From the NCBI GenBank assembly GCA_002294045.1, contig DBEP01000002.1, forward strand, positions 68,858-132,857: a DNA stretch of 64,000 nt. Direction: 5' to 3'. A program made the translations under genes and the position numbers. Shown piece after piece: positions 1 through 9,148 of this stretch; within the stretch, counting starts at the first letter, position 1, and the number at the start of each line of letters is the position of its first letter. The stretch comes from Lachnoclostridium sp. UBA903. GTDB taxonomy: Bacteria; Bacillota; Clostridia; Lachnospirales; Lachnospiraceae. A model generated the notes under the pieces. That model ran no database searches. It saw only the letters and a program-made list of their open reading frames with translations, and was not told where the DNA came from.

Positions 1-2159
1 CTGCCGGAAAGAATCCGGACCAGGAAGCGGCTGAATATGAGAAAGTACCGGGAAAGGATTATGACGGAGAGGAAAATGAATATACGGCAAAAGAAATTGA
101 AGCCAGGACCATAGCAAAACGCATGAAAGAGTTAGCGGACCCCGTAAACGGCCTGCTTGTGTATGATAAGAAAGAGAAAGCCTGCCGGAAGGCCTGTTAT
201 GGGGACATGGTCATACTGCTTCGGACCATGAGCGGCTGGGCTGAAATATTTTCCGATACCCTGGCATCGGAAGGAATCGCTTCCCATACGGAAACCCAGT
301 CCGGTTATTTTTCCACCCTTGAAATCAGGACCGTACTGAATTTGTTAAAAATCATAGACAATCCCAGGCAGGATATTCCTTTTACCGCAGTTCTTAAGTC
401 GCCCGTGGTTGATTTAAGCAGCAATGACCTGGCTCTTATCAGGATACCGAGAAGGCGCATTCTGATGTATGAAGCGGCAGAAGAATATATTCGTGAAAAT
501 ACGGATGAGCTTTCGGAGAAATTAAAAAAATTCCTGGATAAATTAAACCGGTACCGGGATATGGTACATCATTTATCCATACATGAATTGATTTTAAAGG
601 TGCTGGATGATACGGACTATTATAACTTTGCAGCCGCCATGCCCGCAGGAGAAAGACGAAGGGCGAATATTGACATGCTGATTCAGCGGGCCATCCGTTT
701 TGAAGCCGGAAGCTACAGCGGATTATTCCACTTTGTACGTTATATGGAAAAGCTTGATAAATATGATGTTGATTTCGGAGAAGCAAAAGTTGCCGGAGAA
801 AACAGGGATACGGTTAAAATTATGAGCATCCATAAAAGCAAAGGCCTGGAATTTCCCATTGTATTTGTGGCAGGTATGGGAAAAAGCTTTAATAACCAGG
901 ATTCCAGAAACAGCCTTTTAATTCATCCGGATATGGGGATTGGTATCGATTATATCGACCATCAGCTAAGGATAAAAGCCCCGACTTTAGTGAAAAAAGT
1001 AATTCAGAGGGAACTGGTGCTGGAGAACCTGGGAGAAGAACTGCGGGTATTGTACGTTGCCATGACCAGAGCCAAGGAAAAGCTGATTTTAACCGGCGGA
1101 GTAAAAGACTTGGGGAAACTGCTGATGAAATGGGGCGGTGTCTGCAGGCAGAAAGAAAAGCAGCTCCTTTATTATCAGCTAAGCAATGCCGGAACTTATC
1201 TGGACTGGATTATACCGGCGCTGATGCGCTGCCGGGGCTTTGAGGAAATCCTTTGCAGCAGCGGTATCAGGCAGGACAGGGATAATCCTTTGTACGGCGC
1301 GGCTGCCAAAATAACAATAAAGCAATATTCTTATGAGCAGGCAGCAGAACATGAATTTATGGAACAGCTTTTTAATAAAGTAAATCAGGAGGATTTTAGA
1401 GACTGGAATACGGACATAGTATATAATGAAGAATTCCGGAACGAAATTAAGTCTTATATGGAATATGAATATCCTTATCTGACGGAAACCAACATACATA
1501 CAAAGCTTACCGTATCGGAATTAAAGAGAATCGGACAGTATGAGCCGGAAGATTTTGGTGTGCCTCTTAAGGGAATTGAAAGAAAAGGAAAGGAATTTCC
1601 CGTGCCCGGATTTGCAAAGGGTACGGATACTGCCGCAGGAGCGGATTTGGGAACTCTGTATCATACGGTGCTGGAAGCCATGGACCTGTCTGGAATCAGA
1701 GCCAGGGAGGATATTACAGACCTTCTTCATGGTTTGGTAATCAGGGGAAAAATAGAGGAAGCTGATAAAAAGGCACTGGATACGGAAAGGCTGTTCCGGT
1801 TTACTAAAAGCCCCATAGCCGTCCGGATGAAAGAAGCGGCGGCCCATGGAAGGCTCTATAAAGAACGCCAGTTTATCATGGGAATGAAAGCAAATGAAAT
1901 CAACAGCAGCCTAAAGAGTGAAGAACCGGTTTTAATCCAGGGTATTATTGACGTATATTTTGAAGAAAACGGCAAGTGGGTTTTACTGGATTATAAGACG
2001 GATACGGTGAACGGGACGGACGGGGAAGAACTGTTAATCAGGCGCTACCGGGTACAGCTGGAGTATTACCGGAAAGCACTGGAACAATTAACAGGAAAAG
2101 AGGTAAAGGAAAAAATTATTTATTCTTTCAGTTTAAATAAAGAGATACGCATATCATAA
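1..2159 (+). CDS. addA: ATP-dependent helicase/nuclease subunit A, 3' part (AddA)
   Basis: AddA is the helicase-nuclease subunit of the AddAB complex that resects double-strand breaks for RecA. Only the C-terminal ~718 codons are present. The reading frame is open from base 3 and enters mid-protein (residues EARTIAKRMKEL), so the true start lies upstream; the first in-window ATG at 123 is internal. Helicase motif V (SIHKSKGLEFPIVF, about 830-875) and motif VI (LRVLYVAMTRAKEKL, about 1040-1085) are visible. The C-terminal nuclease domain follows, with GTLYHTVLEA (about 1650) and the catalytic LDYKTD (about 1986-2003), matching the AddA nuclease motif. Full-length members are about 1200 residues. 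addB is expected upstream, outside the window. Identification is firm from the motifs. Confidence 0.95.
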   Translation, partial: AGKNPDQEAAEYEKVPGKDYDGEENEYTAKEIEARTIAKRMKELADPVNGLLVYDKKEKACRKACYGDMVILLRTMSGWAEIFSDTLASEGIASHTETQSGYFSTLEIRTVLNLLKIIDNPRQDIPFTAVLKSPVVDLSSNDLALIRIPRRRILMYEAAEEYIRENTDELSEKLKKFLDKLNRYRDMVHHLSIHELILKVLDDTDYYNFAAAMPAGERRRANIDMLIQRAIRFEAGSYSGLFHFVRYMEKLDKYDVDFGEAKVAGENRDTVKIMSIHKSKGLEFPIVFVAGMGKSFNNQDSRNSLLIHPDMGIGIDYIDHQLRIKAPTLVKKVIQRELVLENLGEELRVLYVAMTRAKEKLILTGGVKDLGKLLMKWGGVCRQKEKQLLYYQLSNAGTYLDWIIPALMRCRGFEEILCSSGIRQDRDNPLYGAAAKITIKQYSYEQAAEHEFMEQLFNKVNQEDFRDWNTDIVYNEEFRNEIKSYMEYEYPYLTETNIHTKLTVSELKRIGQYEPEDFGVPLKGIERKGKEFPVPGFAKGTDTAAGADLGTLYHTVLEAMDLSGIRAREDITDLLHGLVIRGKIEEADKKALDTERLFRFTKSPIAVRMKEAAAHGRLYKERQFIMGMKANEINSSLKSEEPVLIQGIIDVYFEENGKWVLLDYKTDTVNGTDGEELLIRRYRVQLEYYRKALEQLTGKEVKEKIIYSFSLNKEIRIS

Positions 2160-2533
2160 CAGTTTGGTACGGGCTCTGAAAAGCCGGCCGGAATACATAA
2201 AACCGAACCTTTGCCATATAGGAAATTATGACCATAGGAAAGAACAGCAATTCTTAGGATATGCATTCTGGCGTAGTTCAGGCCGGTAATATCTAGAAAT
2301 ACATGTAGCATTTGTTAAAAATGAGAAATTTTGTAGAAAAACATTTTATTTTGACTATTTATGTGTTATAATTATACATAACATGGACAAATTAGAGAAA
2401 GGGGAGCATATTTTTTTGCGAATATGAGTAATATTCTGCATGAAATGTTGCTTCTAAAGCAAATAAAATAATAATTAATTCACAAAAGCTAAAAAAATAT
2501 GACAAACCAAAGGGGATGCAGGAGGATCAACAA
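2160..2533. other. Intergenic region upstream of the chemoreceptor gene
   Basis: No gene is seen here. A possible sigma-A-type promoter lies at 2351-2378: TTGACT, a 16-base gap, then TATACA, with an overlapping TATAAT at 2367-2372. It is followed by an AT-rich leader. No clear flagellar sigma-D box and no strong terminator for addA were seen. Confidence 0.35.
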
Positions 2534-4777
2534 ATGAAGAAATTTAATAATTTTTTTATGGGGAACGACAACAAGAATAAGCTAAAAGGACTTTTCCAGG
2601 ATTTTATGAAGGCGGAGAAAAGAAAAGAGGATATGGAGGCCAGTGCAAAAGAAAGACTTGAGAAAGAAAAGCAGAAATTTGATTTCACAACGGAAGCGGT
2701 AAAAGATAAGACGGAAAAAGTAAGAGCGGAACTAAAGGAAAAAAAGAAAATCTGGGACCAATTTAAGGGAATCCGGATTAAACTGCTTGGCGCTTTTTTC
2801 ATCCCCGTTATTTTATTGGCTGTTTTCGGTGTGGTATCCTATCAGACCTCGTCAAGTGCAATCATTACAAATTATGAAAAAAGCACTACGGATACCCTGA
2901 ATGCGGTAAGCAAATATCTGGAACTGGGGTTGGATTCGGTTGCGGATAAAGCGATTGAATTCTCACTCAGCAATACGGTGGAGAATTATTACAGGAGGGT
3001 AAACAAAGACGATACTCTTGATAATGTAACGGCATTAAGACAGCTCCAGGAAGAAGTCATCGTTATAAGGGAGACCAATACATTTATTAACGCCATACAT
3101 CTTATGGCAGATGTAGGAAGTCCGGTTTCAACCTTCGGAACACCCCCCAAAGATTTATTTACCCAGTATACGGAAACCAGTGAAGCTCAGAAAGTGTTGG
3201 AGAATCCGACACGTAACGTATGGGTCGGCACCCATGAGGGCATAGATGAGCAGCTTAAAATAGAGAAATCCGATTATGCCATGGCGCTGGTAAGCAAGCT
3301 GTCCTTCAGCAACGGTTTGCTTGTTATGGACGTATCCATGAATGAAATCATGAATGTACTAAACGATATTGAAAGCGCCGACGGTAGTATTATAGGTTTT
3401 ATAACGGGCGACGGAAGAGAAACCTTAACAGACTCAGAATTACAAAACGTTTTTACGGAGCATGAATTTTATACGGAAGCTGTCGAAAGCGATGAGGAAA
3501 GCGGTTTTTCCTACCAACCTTATGACGGCGACACCTATCTTTATATGTACAGTAAAGTCGGGAATACCGGAGCAATGGTATGTGCTTTGGTTCCGAAAGC
3601 GGAAATTTTGGAACAGCCGAGAGCTATCCGTGATTTAAGTATCATATTTATTACTTTGGCCAGTATTTTTGCCATTCTGGTCGGTACCGTTATATCAGGT
3701 GGAATCGGCAGTGCCATTGCTAAACTCGTGAAATCCATATCTTTAGCGGCACAGGGTGATTTAACGGCTAAATTTAGCACCAAACGCAAAGATGAATTCC
3801 TGATATTATCCAACGGATTGTCGGATATGACGGCAGGTATGAGCAACCTGATCGGTGAAGTTGCAGGCGTGGGTGCCAAGGTTACGGAATCCGCAGACCT
3901 GCTGTCGATGACTTCCGAGAAGATTTTGGGAGCAACCAAGGATATTTCCTTTACTATCGACGAAATCGAAAAGGGCGTGGTACAGCAGGCGGAAGATACG
4001 GAACACTGCCTGGGACAGATGGCCAACCTGTCGGAGAAAATCAACCAGGTATACAGCAGTACCTATGAGATTGAACGAATTGCTACTAATACAAAAGATA
4101 TCGTTGGGGACGGTTTAGTTATCATTGACGAATTGAATGATAAATCCAAAGCAACAACCAATATTACCCAGATAGTGATTAAAGATATTGAAGCCCTGGA
4201 ATTGCAGTCACGCAGTATCGGTAATTTTGTCGGTATCATTAATGAGATTGCATCCCAGACCAATTTACTTTCTCTAAATGCTTCCATAGAGGCTGCCAGA
4301 GCGGGTGACGCAGGCCGCGGTTTTGCAGTTGTTGCGGATGAGATACGTAAGCTGGCCGACCAGTCCATAAAGGCAGCCAGCCAGATTCAGGATATTGTTA
4401 AAGCAATCCAGACCAAAACCCAGGGTACGGTGGTATCTGCAAAACAGGCGGAAAACATTGTAGAATCCCAGACAACGTCTTTAAATAAAACAATCAATGT
4501 ATTTGAAGATATCAATAAGCACGTTGGCAATCTGGTTACGAACCTGGATAATATTTCGATTGGCATAAAAGGTATAGAGAGTGCGAAAGAAGTGAGCATG
4601 GATGCAATCCGCAGTATTTCAGCGGTAGCACAGCAGACGGCGGCTTCCTCCGAAGAGGTAAGCGCCACGGCCAACAGTCAGATTGGTTCCGTTGAAAACT
4701 TAAGCCAGTCTGCCTTAGAGCTTGCCAACGATGCCAAGAAGCTGGAACAGGCAATTCAATTATTCAAGATTAACTAA
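2534..4777 (+). CDS. Methyl-accepting chemotaxis protein
   Basis: Membrane chemoreceptor that senses a ligand outside the cell and controls CheA/CheW. The start at 2534 is preferred over the upstream ATG at 2516 because AGGAGGA at 2520-2526 sits 7 bases before it. Order in the 747-residue protein: an unusual ~80-residue, highly charged, helix-prone cytoplasmic N-terminus (residues 1-82); TM1 at about 84-103; an extracellular Cache-like sensor region of about 260 residues; TM2 near residue 375; a HAMP region; and the signalling domain. The receptor tip reads IINEIASQTNLLSLNASIEAARAGDAGRGF, the conserved MCP hairpin (written here in overlapping pieces: EIASQTNLLSLNASIEAARA, then GDAGRGFAVVADEIRKLA). 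It is monocistronic. The ligand is unknown. Confidence 0.9.
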   Translation: MKKFNNFFMGNDNKNKLKGLFQDFMKAEKRKEDMEASAKERLEKEKQKFDFTTEAVKDKTEKVRAELKEKKKIWDQFKGIRIKLLGAFFIPVILLAVFGVVSYQTSSSAIITNYEKSTTDTLNAVSKYLELGLDSVADKAIEFSLSNTVENYYRRVNKDDTLDNVTALRQLQEEVIVIRETNTFINAIHLMADVGSPVSTFGTPPKDLFTQYTETSEAQKVLENPTRNVWVGTHEGIDEQLKIEKSDYAMALVSKLSFSNGLLVMDVSMNEIMNVLNDIESADGSIIGFITGDGRETLTDSELQNVFTEHEFYTEAVESDEESGFSYQPYDGDTYLYMYSKVGNTGAMVCALVPKAEILEQPRAIRDLSIIFITLASIFAILVGTVISGGIGSAIAKLVKSISLAAQGDLTAKFSTKRKDEFLILSNGLSDMTAGMSNLIGEVAGVGAKVTESADLLSMTSEKILGATKDISFTIDEIEKGVVQQAEDTEHCLGQMANLSEKINQVYSSTYEIERIATNTKDIVGDGLVIIDELNDKSKATTNITQIVIKDIEALELQSRSIGNFVGIINEIASQTNLLSLNASIEAARAGDAGRGFAVVADEIRKLADQSIKAASQIQDIVKAIQTKTQGTVVSAKQAENIVESQTTSLNKTINVFEDINKHVGNLVTNLDNISIGIKGIESAKEVSMDAIRSISAVAQQTAASSEEVSATANSQIGSVENLSQSALELANDAKKLEQAIQLFKIN

Positions 4778-4841
4778 ATAAGTTTTATGTAAAGGTATGA
4801 AATAATTATAACAAGGCTACACTTTATATAGAATATTAAGT

Positions 4842-4890
4842 AAGGGACTGTTTCACTACGAGAGATAAATTGTAATGAAAACAGTCCCTT
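4842..4890 (+). terminator. 12-bp hairpin after the chemoreceptor gene
   Basis: AAGGGACTGTTT (4842-4853) pairs perfectly with AAACAGTCCCTT (4879-4890). No long T-run follows on the + strand, so it may be a weak terminator or a leader structure of the spore protein gene that starts at 4919. Confidence 0.5.
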
Positions 4891-4918
4891 GTTAAAATCT
4901 AGAAAGGGTGTATAATAT

Positions 4919-5137
4919 ATGAGTACAAGGAATAATGAGCAGGAAAAAATTAATTTAAGTGATTTAAAACCGGATGAAAGATTAAAATATGAAATAGCAA
5001 CGGAACTGGGGCTATTGGATAAGGTAATGAATTATGGCTGGAAATCGTTATCCGCCAAGGAAACAGGGCGTATCGGCGGATTAATGACAAGAAGAAAAAA
5101 GCAAATGCAGATGGAGGGAATAAATAAACAATTATGA
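4919..5137 (+). CDS. Small acid-soluble spore protein, alpha/beta type
   Basis: A 72-residue basic protein of the alpha/beta SASP family. These proteins coat spore DNA in the A-like form, protect it, and are degraded by the Gpr protease at germination. The first conserved block reads LKYEIATELGLLDKV and contains a Gpr-like E-I-A cleavage context. The second block reads LSAKETGRIGGLMTRR, like the GxxGGxMxxR box of the family. The middle motif GWKS differs from classical SspA/SspB and is closer to SspF-like clostridial forms. AGAAAGGGTG lies before the ATG. The stop overlaps the ATG of the next gene (ATGA at 5134-5137), which suggests translational coupling. It implies a spore-forming host. Confidence 0.8.
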   Translation: MSTRNNEQEKINLSDLKPDERLKYEIATELGLLDKVMNYGWKSLSAKETGRIGGLMTRRKKQMQMEGINKQL

Positions 5138-6045
5138 AAAAGAAGCTTTTGTTTATTTATAATCCGCTTGCCGGAAAAAGCAAAATTAAGAATTGGCTGT
5201 CAAGTATTGTTGAGTATTTTGTGAAAAGCGAATATGAGATAGTTATATATGCTACGGCCGGCAGGAAGGATGCAAAAAATATAGTGATGGAATGTTTAAA
5301 ACGTGAGAAATATGAACTGGTTGTATGCTCCGGCGGCGACGGTACTTTAAATGAGGTAATCAGCGGTATTATGCACAGTACCCGTAAAGCGCGTATTGGT
5401 TATATACCGTCCGGTACCACTAATGATTTTGCCTATAATCTGAAACTGCCTAAAAACCTGCTTAAAGCAGCTAAAGTAGTATTAAATGGAGAAGCATTTC
5501 CCTGTGATGTTGGTGTCATAAATGGGGAATACTTTACATATACTGCGGCTTTCGGACTTTTTACCGACGCGTCCTATGAAACTCCCCAGACTACCAAAAA
5601 TATGCTTGGAAAGCTGGCATATATTCTTGAAGGTGTAAAGCGGCTTCCCAATTGGAAATCCTATCATATGGAAATAACCTGCGGAGACAGGGTTATTAGT
5701 GATAACTTCATTTATGGAATGGTTGCAAACTCCATATCCGTAGGAGGAATAAAGGGGCTGACCGGAAAAGACGTTCTGTTGGACGACGGCCAGTTTGAAG
5801 GAATATTTATCAAGATGCCTCAGAATGTATTGGATTTTCAGGGTATTATCAATGACCTTCTGACGGGCAATTTAAACAGTGACCATATCTTTTCCCTGCC
5901 GGTAAAAGAAATTGTTATGACTTCCGAAGAACCGGTGCCCTGGTCCATAGACGGTGAATTCGGCGGTGAATTTAAGACGGTAGAGATAGCGAACTTAAAG
6001 CAGGCTGTTACAATTATACGGAATAAGGGTGAAATTCCGGCATAA
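5134..6045 (+). CDS. Diacylglycerol/lipid kinase family protein (YegS/DgkB/BmrU-like)
   Basis: A 303-residue member of the DAGK-catalytic family that phosphorylates lipid hydroxyls such as diacylglycerol. The family signature is clear: YNPLAGKSK at residues 9-17, GGDGTLNEVISG near residue 68 (the catalytic and nucleotide loop), IPSGTTNDFA near residue 93, and SIDGEFGG near the C-terminus. The start overlaps the spore-protein stop by four bases, so the pair is very probably co-translated. Linkage to a SASP gene hints at expression during sporulation, but this is inference. Substrate is not predictable among diacylglycerol, sphingosine-like lipids and undecaprenol. Confidence 0.85.
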   Translation: MKKKLLFIYNPLAGKSKIKNWLSSIVEYFVKSEYEIVIYATAGRKDAKNIVMECLKREKYELVVCSGGDGTLNEVISGIMHSTRKARIGYIPSGTTNDFAYNLKLPKNLLKAAKVVLNGEAFPCDVGVINGEYFTYTAAFGLFTDASYETPQTTKNMLGKLAYILEGVKRLPNWKSYHMEITCGDRVISDNFIYGMVANSISVGGIKGLTGKDVLLDDGQFEGIFIKMPQNVLDFQGIINDLLTGNLNSDHIFSLPVKEIVMTSEEPVPWSIDGEFGGEFKTVEIANLKQAVTIIRNKGEIPA

Positions 6046-6048
6046 GAT

Positions 6049-7209
6049 TTAAAACAGCCCGTTGTTCCGCAAATTCAATGTACTGATGGCAAGAAAGTTT
6101 TTTATGACCACGCTGATACCTCCGAGCAGGATGGAAGAATCCTGCAAAGCAGACGGTACAATATGGGTTACGCTGTTCATCCTGCTGCTAAGGGATTGTT
6201 CAATATGCCCGGCAAGCCCCGGGAAGAAGTTGGTAAAAGAGCTGTTTATAATTACAATGTCGGGATTATAGGCGTTTAAAACATTGTTAATGCAGACAGA
6301 CATATATTTTATAAATTTATCCATAATCTCTATGGCATCCTTGTCTCCGGTCTGGTACAGGGAGGACAGAAGTTCAAAATCCGCATCGGTTATCCCTTTT
6401 TTCCTTGCAAATTCCTTTAATAAAGCACGTTCCGACACATATTGCTCCAGACAGCCATGATTGCCGCAGGGGCATTCCCTTCCGTTAACTTCGATAATAG
6501 TATGGCCGAATTCTCCGGCACGGCCGTTATAACCGGTGTAGAGAGTGTTATTAATCAGCAGGCCTAACCCGATACCGGAATGGACACTGATATTTGCTAT
6601 ATTGGGATAGTCAAACATAAAGGTTTTTTCTCCCAGTACGGACAGGTTCGCTTCATTTTCCAAAAATACCGGCGTATGAAAATGCTGTTCCAATTCTTCG
6701 GCTAAATCAATGCCGGTTAAATGATAGTAAGGTGTAAAGGAAACCTTATTGTTATAAACAACACCGTGAATACCTAAAGAAATTCCCACTAAACCATAGG
6801 TTGTATCTGAATTGCCAGGCTTCATGGATTCGATTAAACTGCATAAGCTATTTATAATACTGTCATTATTTTTGGGGGTTTTGATTTGTTTTAAGCTGCA
6901 GTCTTCCCCTTCTAAGTCCGTCAATAATGCGGATATGGTTTCTACGCCGATATCTATGCTGATTACATAACCGGCTTTCTTATTAAAGCTGAGCAGTATG
7001 GGTTTCCTGCCAAGATCCGTATCGTCACTTCCTATCTCAATCACTAAATCTTTGTTAATAAGATCCTGTACGATAGTGGAAATAGTAGCTTTCGTAAGTC
7101 CCAGCTTTTTGGATATGGCAGCTCTGGAAATAGGTTTGGAATTAATGATTGTTTCCAATACCAGAGTGCTGTTTATGTCACGAATCAGTTCCTTGCTTCC
7201 TGTAACCAT
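6049..7209 (-). CDS. xylR: ROK-family transcriptional repressor, XylR-like
   Basis: A 386-residue ROK repressor, divergent from xylA-xylB and so very probably the xylose repressor. The winged HTH lies at residues 12-65 (ISRAAISKKLGLTKATIS). The ROK domain shows DIGVETISALLTDLEG and the zinc-type motif CPCGNHGCLEQYVS. The start at 7209 is chosen because AAGGATGG lies about 9 bases upstream and the resulting N-terminus MVTGSKELIRDINSTLVL fits XylR proteins. The longer frame reaching 7290 runs through a repeat and is unlikely. It is expected to release DNA when xylose is present. Confidence 0.88.
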   Translation of the reverse strand: MVTGSKELIRDINSTLVLETIINSKPISRAAISKKLGLTKATISTIVQDLINKDLVIEIGSDDTDLGRKPILLSFNKKAGYVISIDIGVETISALLTDLEGEDCSLKQIKTPKNNDSIINSLCSLIESMKPGNSDTTYGLVGISLGIHGVVYNNKVSFTPYYHLTGIDLAEELEQHFHTPVFLENEANLSVLGEKTFMFDYPNIANISVHSGIGLGLLINNTLYTGYNGRAGEFGHTIIEVNGRECPCGNHGCLEQYVSERALLKEFARKKGITDADFELLSSLYQTGDKDAIEIMDKFIKYMSVCINNVLNAYNPDIVIINSSFTNFFPGLAGHIEQSLSSRMNSVTHIVPSALQDSSILLGGISVVIKNFLAISTLNLRNNGLF

Positions 7210-7240
7210 ATTATCTATCCATCCTTGTCTTTGACAGTAG

Positions 7241-7303
7241 AGCGTGTCTAGAAAAATCATTGCACCGTTCAGAATGCCCGGCACAAGCATTTTTTCAAAC
7301 AGG
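7241..7303. repeat. Short, interior-less copy of the AGCGTGTTTGAA palindromic repeat
   Basis: This stretch is nearly identical to the two outer arms of the element at 29288-29450 joined together. One part, AAAAATCATTGCACCGTTC, matches one arm; the other, GCCCGGCACAAGCATTTTTT, matches the other arm. The central part of the longer copy is missing. It lies in the xylR upstream region. Confidence 0.65.
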
Positions 7304-7392
7304 CCCTGGGGATTCTGTCATATAGTAAAAATATTATTTTAATCATATCATAAAAATATTTTATTGAAAAGGGGTAGGAAAAAAGACGGAGC

Positions 7393-7657
7393 AAATCCAG
7401 AAAAAATAACCGGAGCCAGGGCCGTTTCCGGATGTAGTTGTCCGATTTGCAGGAAAGAACCCTTATGACACTAATAAACTCCAAAAAATTACTTAAAACG
7501 GAGTGAAAAATGGACAACTCGCTTACGCTCAGACAGGTCCATTTTTCACTCCCGGCGTAATTTCTGGAGTTTAAGTGTCATAAGGAACCTTCCCAATGCA
7601 AAAGTCTACCAACTACATCAGGAAGCGGCCCTGGCTCCGGTTATTTTTTCTGGATTT
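7393..7657. repeat. Long nested imperfect palindrome between xylR and xylA
   Basis: The outer arms at 7393-7440 and 7610-7657 are 48 bases each and match in 46 positions as inverted repeats. Middle arms pair CTTATGACACT with AGTGTCATAAG and ACTCC with GGAGT, with small bulges. The innermost arms GAGTGAAAAATGGAC (7501-7515) and GTCCATTTTTCACTC (7537-7551) are perfect. The loop is about 21 bases. No convincing gene lies inside. It could be a MITE-like or REP-like element, or a very long bidirectional terminator. Confidence 0.85.
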
Positions 7658-7682
7658 CTTCCGGTAGGATAGATAATACAAC

Positions 7683-7745
7683 TTGACAACGGAGATAATA
7701 ATTGCTATATTGTAAATAGTAACATTAGTTTAGTGAAAAAACTAT
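7683..7745 (+). promoter_or_regulatory. xylA promoter and candidate XylR operator
   Basis: TTGACA (7683-7688), a 17-base gap and TATATT (7706-7711) form an excellent sigma-A promoter. Just downstream, TTAGTTT (7725-7731) and AAACTAT (7739-7745) form an imperfect inverted repeat like the half-sites of known XylR operators (TTAGTTT...AAACTAA). It directly precedes the ribosome site, so XylR bound there could block transcription. The promoter is seen in sequence; the operator role is inferred. Confidence 0.65.
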
Positions 7746-7761
7746 ATAGGAGGATATTAAT

Positions 7762-9081
7762 ATGGCTTATTTTGAAGGCGTAGGAAAAATCAATTATGAA
7801 GGTCCGGAGAGTAAAAACCCGCTGGCCTTTAAGTACTACAATCCGGATGAGATTGTGATGGGTAAAACCATGAAGGACCAGCTGAGGTTTGCCATGTCTT
7901 ATTGGCACACATTTACCTATATGGGTAATGACCCATTTGGAGTGGGTACCATGTTCAGACCCTGGGATAAGGCGGAATGCCCTATGGAAGTTGCCAAAGA
8001 AAGAGTACATGCCGCATTTGAGTTTATGGAAAAATTGCAGATTCCCTTCTTCTGTTTCCACGACAGGGATATTGCTCCGGAAGGTAAAGATTTGGAGGAA
8101 ACCAATGCAAGGCTGGATGAAATCGTTGCCGTAATAAAGGAAGAAATGGCCCGTACCGGAATCAAATGCTTATGGGGCACCACCAATGCTTTCAGCAATC
8201 CCCGTTTTGTTCATGGCGCAGGCACCTCCTGCAACGCAACCGTATTTGCATATGCTGCTGCCCAGATAAAAAAGGCGCTGGAGATAACCAAGGAACTTGG
8301 CGGAGAAAACTACGTATTCTGGGGCGGAAGAGAAGGCTATGAAACCCTGCTTAACACCGACACGGCCCTGGAGCTTGATAATCTTGCAAGGCTGTTAAAA
8401 ATGGCTTGTGATTATGCGGAAGAAATCGGATTTACCGGCCAGTTTCTGATTGAGCCCAAGCCGAAGGAACCAACGAAACATCAATATGATACGGATGCCT
8501 CTACGGTACTGGCTTTCCTCAGGAAATACAACTTAATTGACAAATTTAAATTAAATATCGAAGCTAACCATGCCACACTCGCTTTGCATACCTTCCAGCA
8601 TGAATTAAACCTAAGCCGTATTAACGGAGTGCTTGGAAGTGTGGACGCCAACCAGGGTGACAGCAATCTCGGCTGGGATACGGATCAGTTCCCGACTAAT
8701 ATTTACGACACCACCTTAGCCATGTATGAGATTTTACTGGCCGGCGGATTTACCAAAGGAGGGCTTAACTTTGACTCTAAAGTAAGACGTGCGTCCTTTG
8801 AAGAAACGGATTTATGTTATTCTTATATTGCCGGCATGGATACCTTTGCAAGAGGCTTAAAAGTAGCCGCAAAGTTAATTGAAGATAAAGTCTTTGAAAA
8901 CTTTATTGCCAACCGTTATGCAAGCTATACGGAAGGCGTCGGCAAAGACATTGTGGAAGGCAAGGCAGGTTTAAAGGAATTGGAAGCTTATGCACTGAAA
9001 AACGGCATTACTCCCAATGTTTCCGGAAGACAGGAGCTGCTGGAATCAATTTTAAACCAGTATATTATAGAGACAAAGTAA
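7762..9081 (+). CDS. xylA: Xylose isomerase
   Basis: Converts D-xylose to D-xylulose in the cytoplasm with divalent metal. Length is 439 residues, typical for the class II enzymes of Firmicutes. Seen motifs: FCFHDRDIAPEG (catalytic His and Asp near residue 100), FWGGREGYETL, IEPKPKEPTKHQYDTD, NIEANHATLALHTFQHEL and SVDANQGDSNLGWDTD, which together carry the metal ligands. AGGAGG at about 7748 precedes the ATG. It forms an operon with xylB 67 bases downstream and is probably repressed by the divergent xylR. Confidence 0.97.
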   Translation: MAYFEGVGKINYEGPESKNPLAFKYYNPDEIVMGKTMKDQLRFAMSYWHTFTYMGNDPFGVGTMFRPWDKAECPMEVAKERVHAAFEFMEKLQIPFFCFHDRDIAPEGKDLEETNARLDEIVAVIKEEMARTGIKCLWGTTNAFSNPRFVHGAGTSCNATVFAYAAAQIKKALEITKELGGENYVFWGGREGYETLLNTDTALELDNLARLLKMACDYAEEIGFTGQFLIEPKPKEPTKHQYDTDASTVLAFLRKYNLIDKFKLNIEANHATLALHTFQHELNLSRINGVLGSVDANQGDSNLGWDTDQFPTNIYDTTLAMYEILLAGGFTKGGLNFDSKVRRASFEETDLCYSYIAGMDTFARGLKVAAKLIEDKVFENFIANRYASYTEGVGKDIVEGKAGLKELEAYALKNGITPNVSGRQELLESILNQYIIETK

Positions 9082-9148
9082 TATAACAGGACTGTTCATA
9101 TATACGGAGAATGTAATTATAAATTCAATATCCGGGAAAGAGGTTGGT

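Noticed and set aside
6062..6271. 69-codon + strand ORF opposite xylR
   Set aside because: Shadow of the ROK repressor gene in antisense frame.
7269..7517. 82-codon minus-strand ORF upstream of xylR
   Set aside because: It crosses the repeat copy and one arm of the long palindrome, and has no ribosome site.
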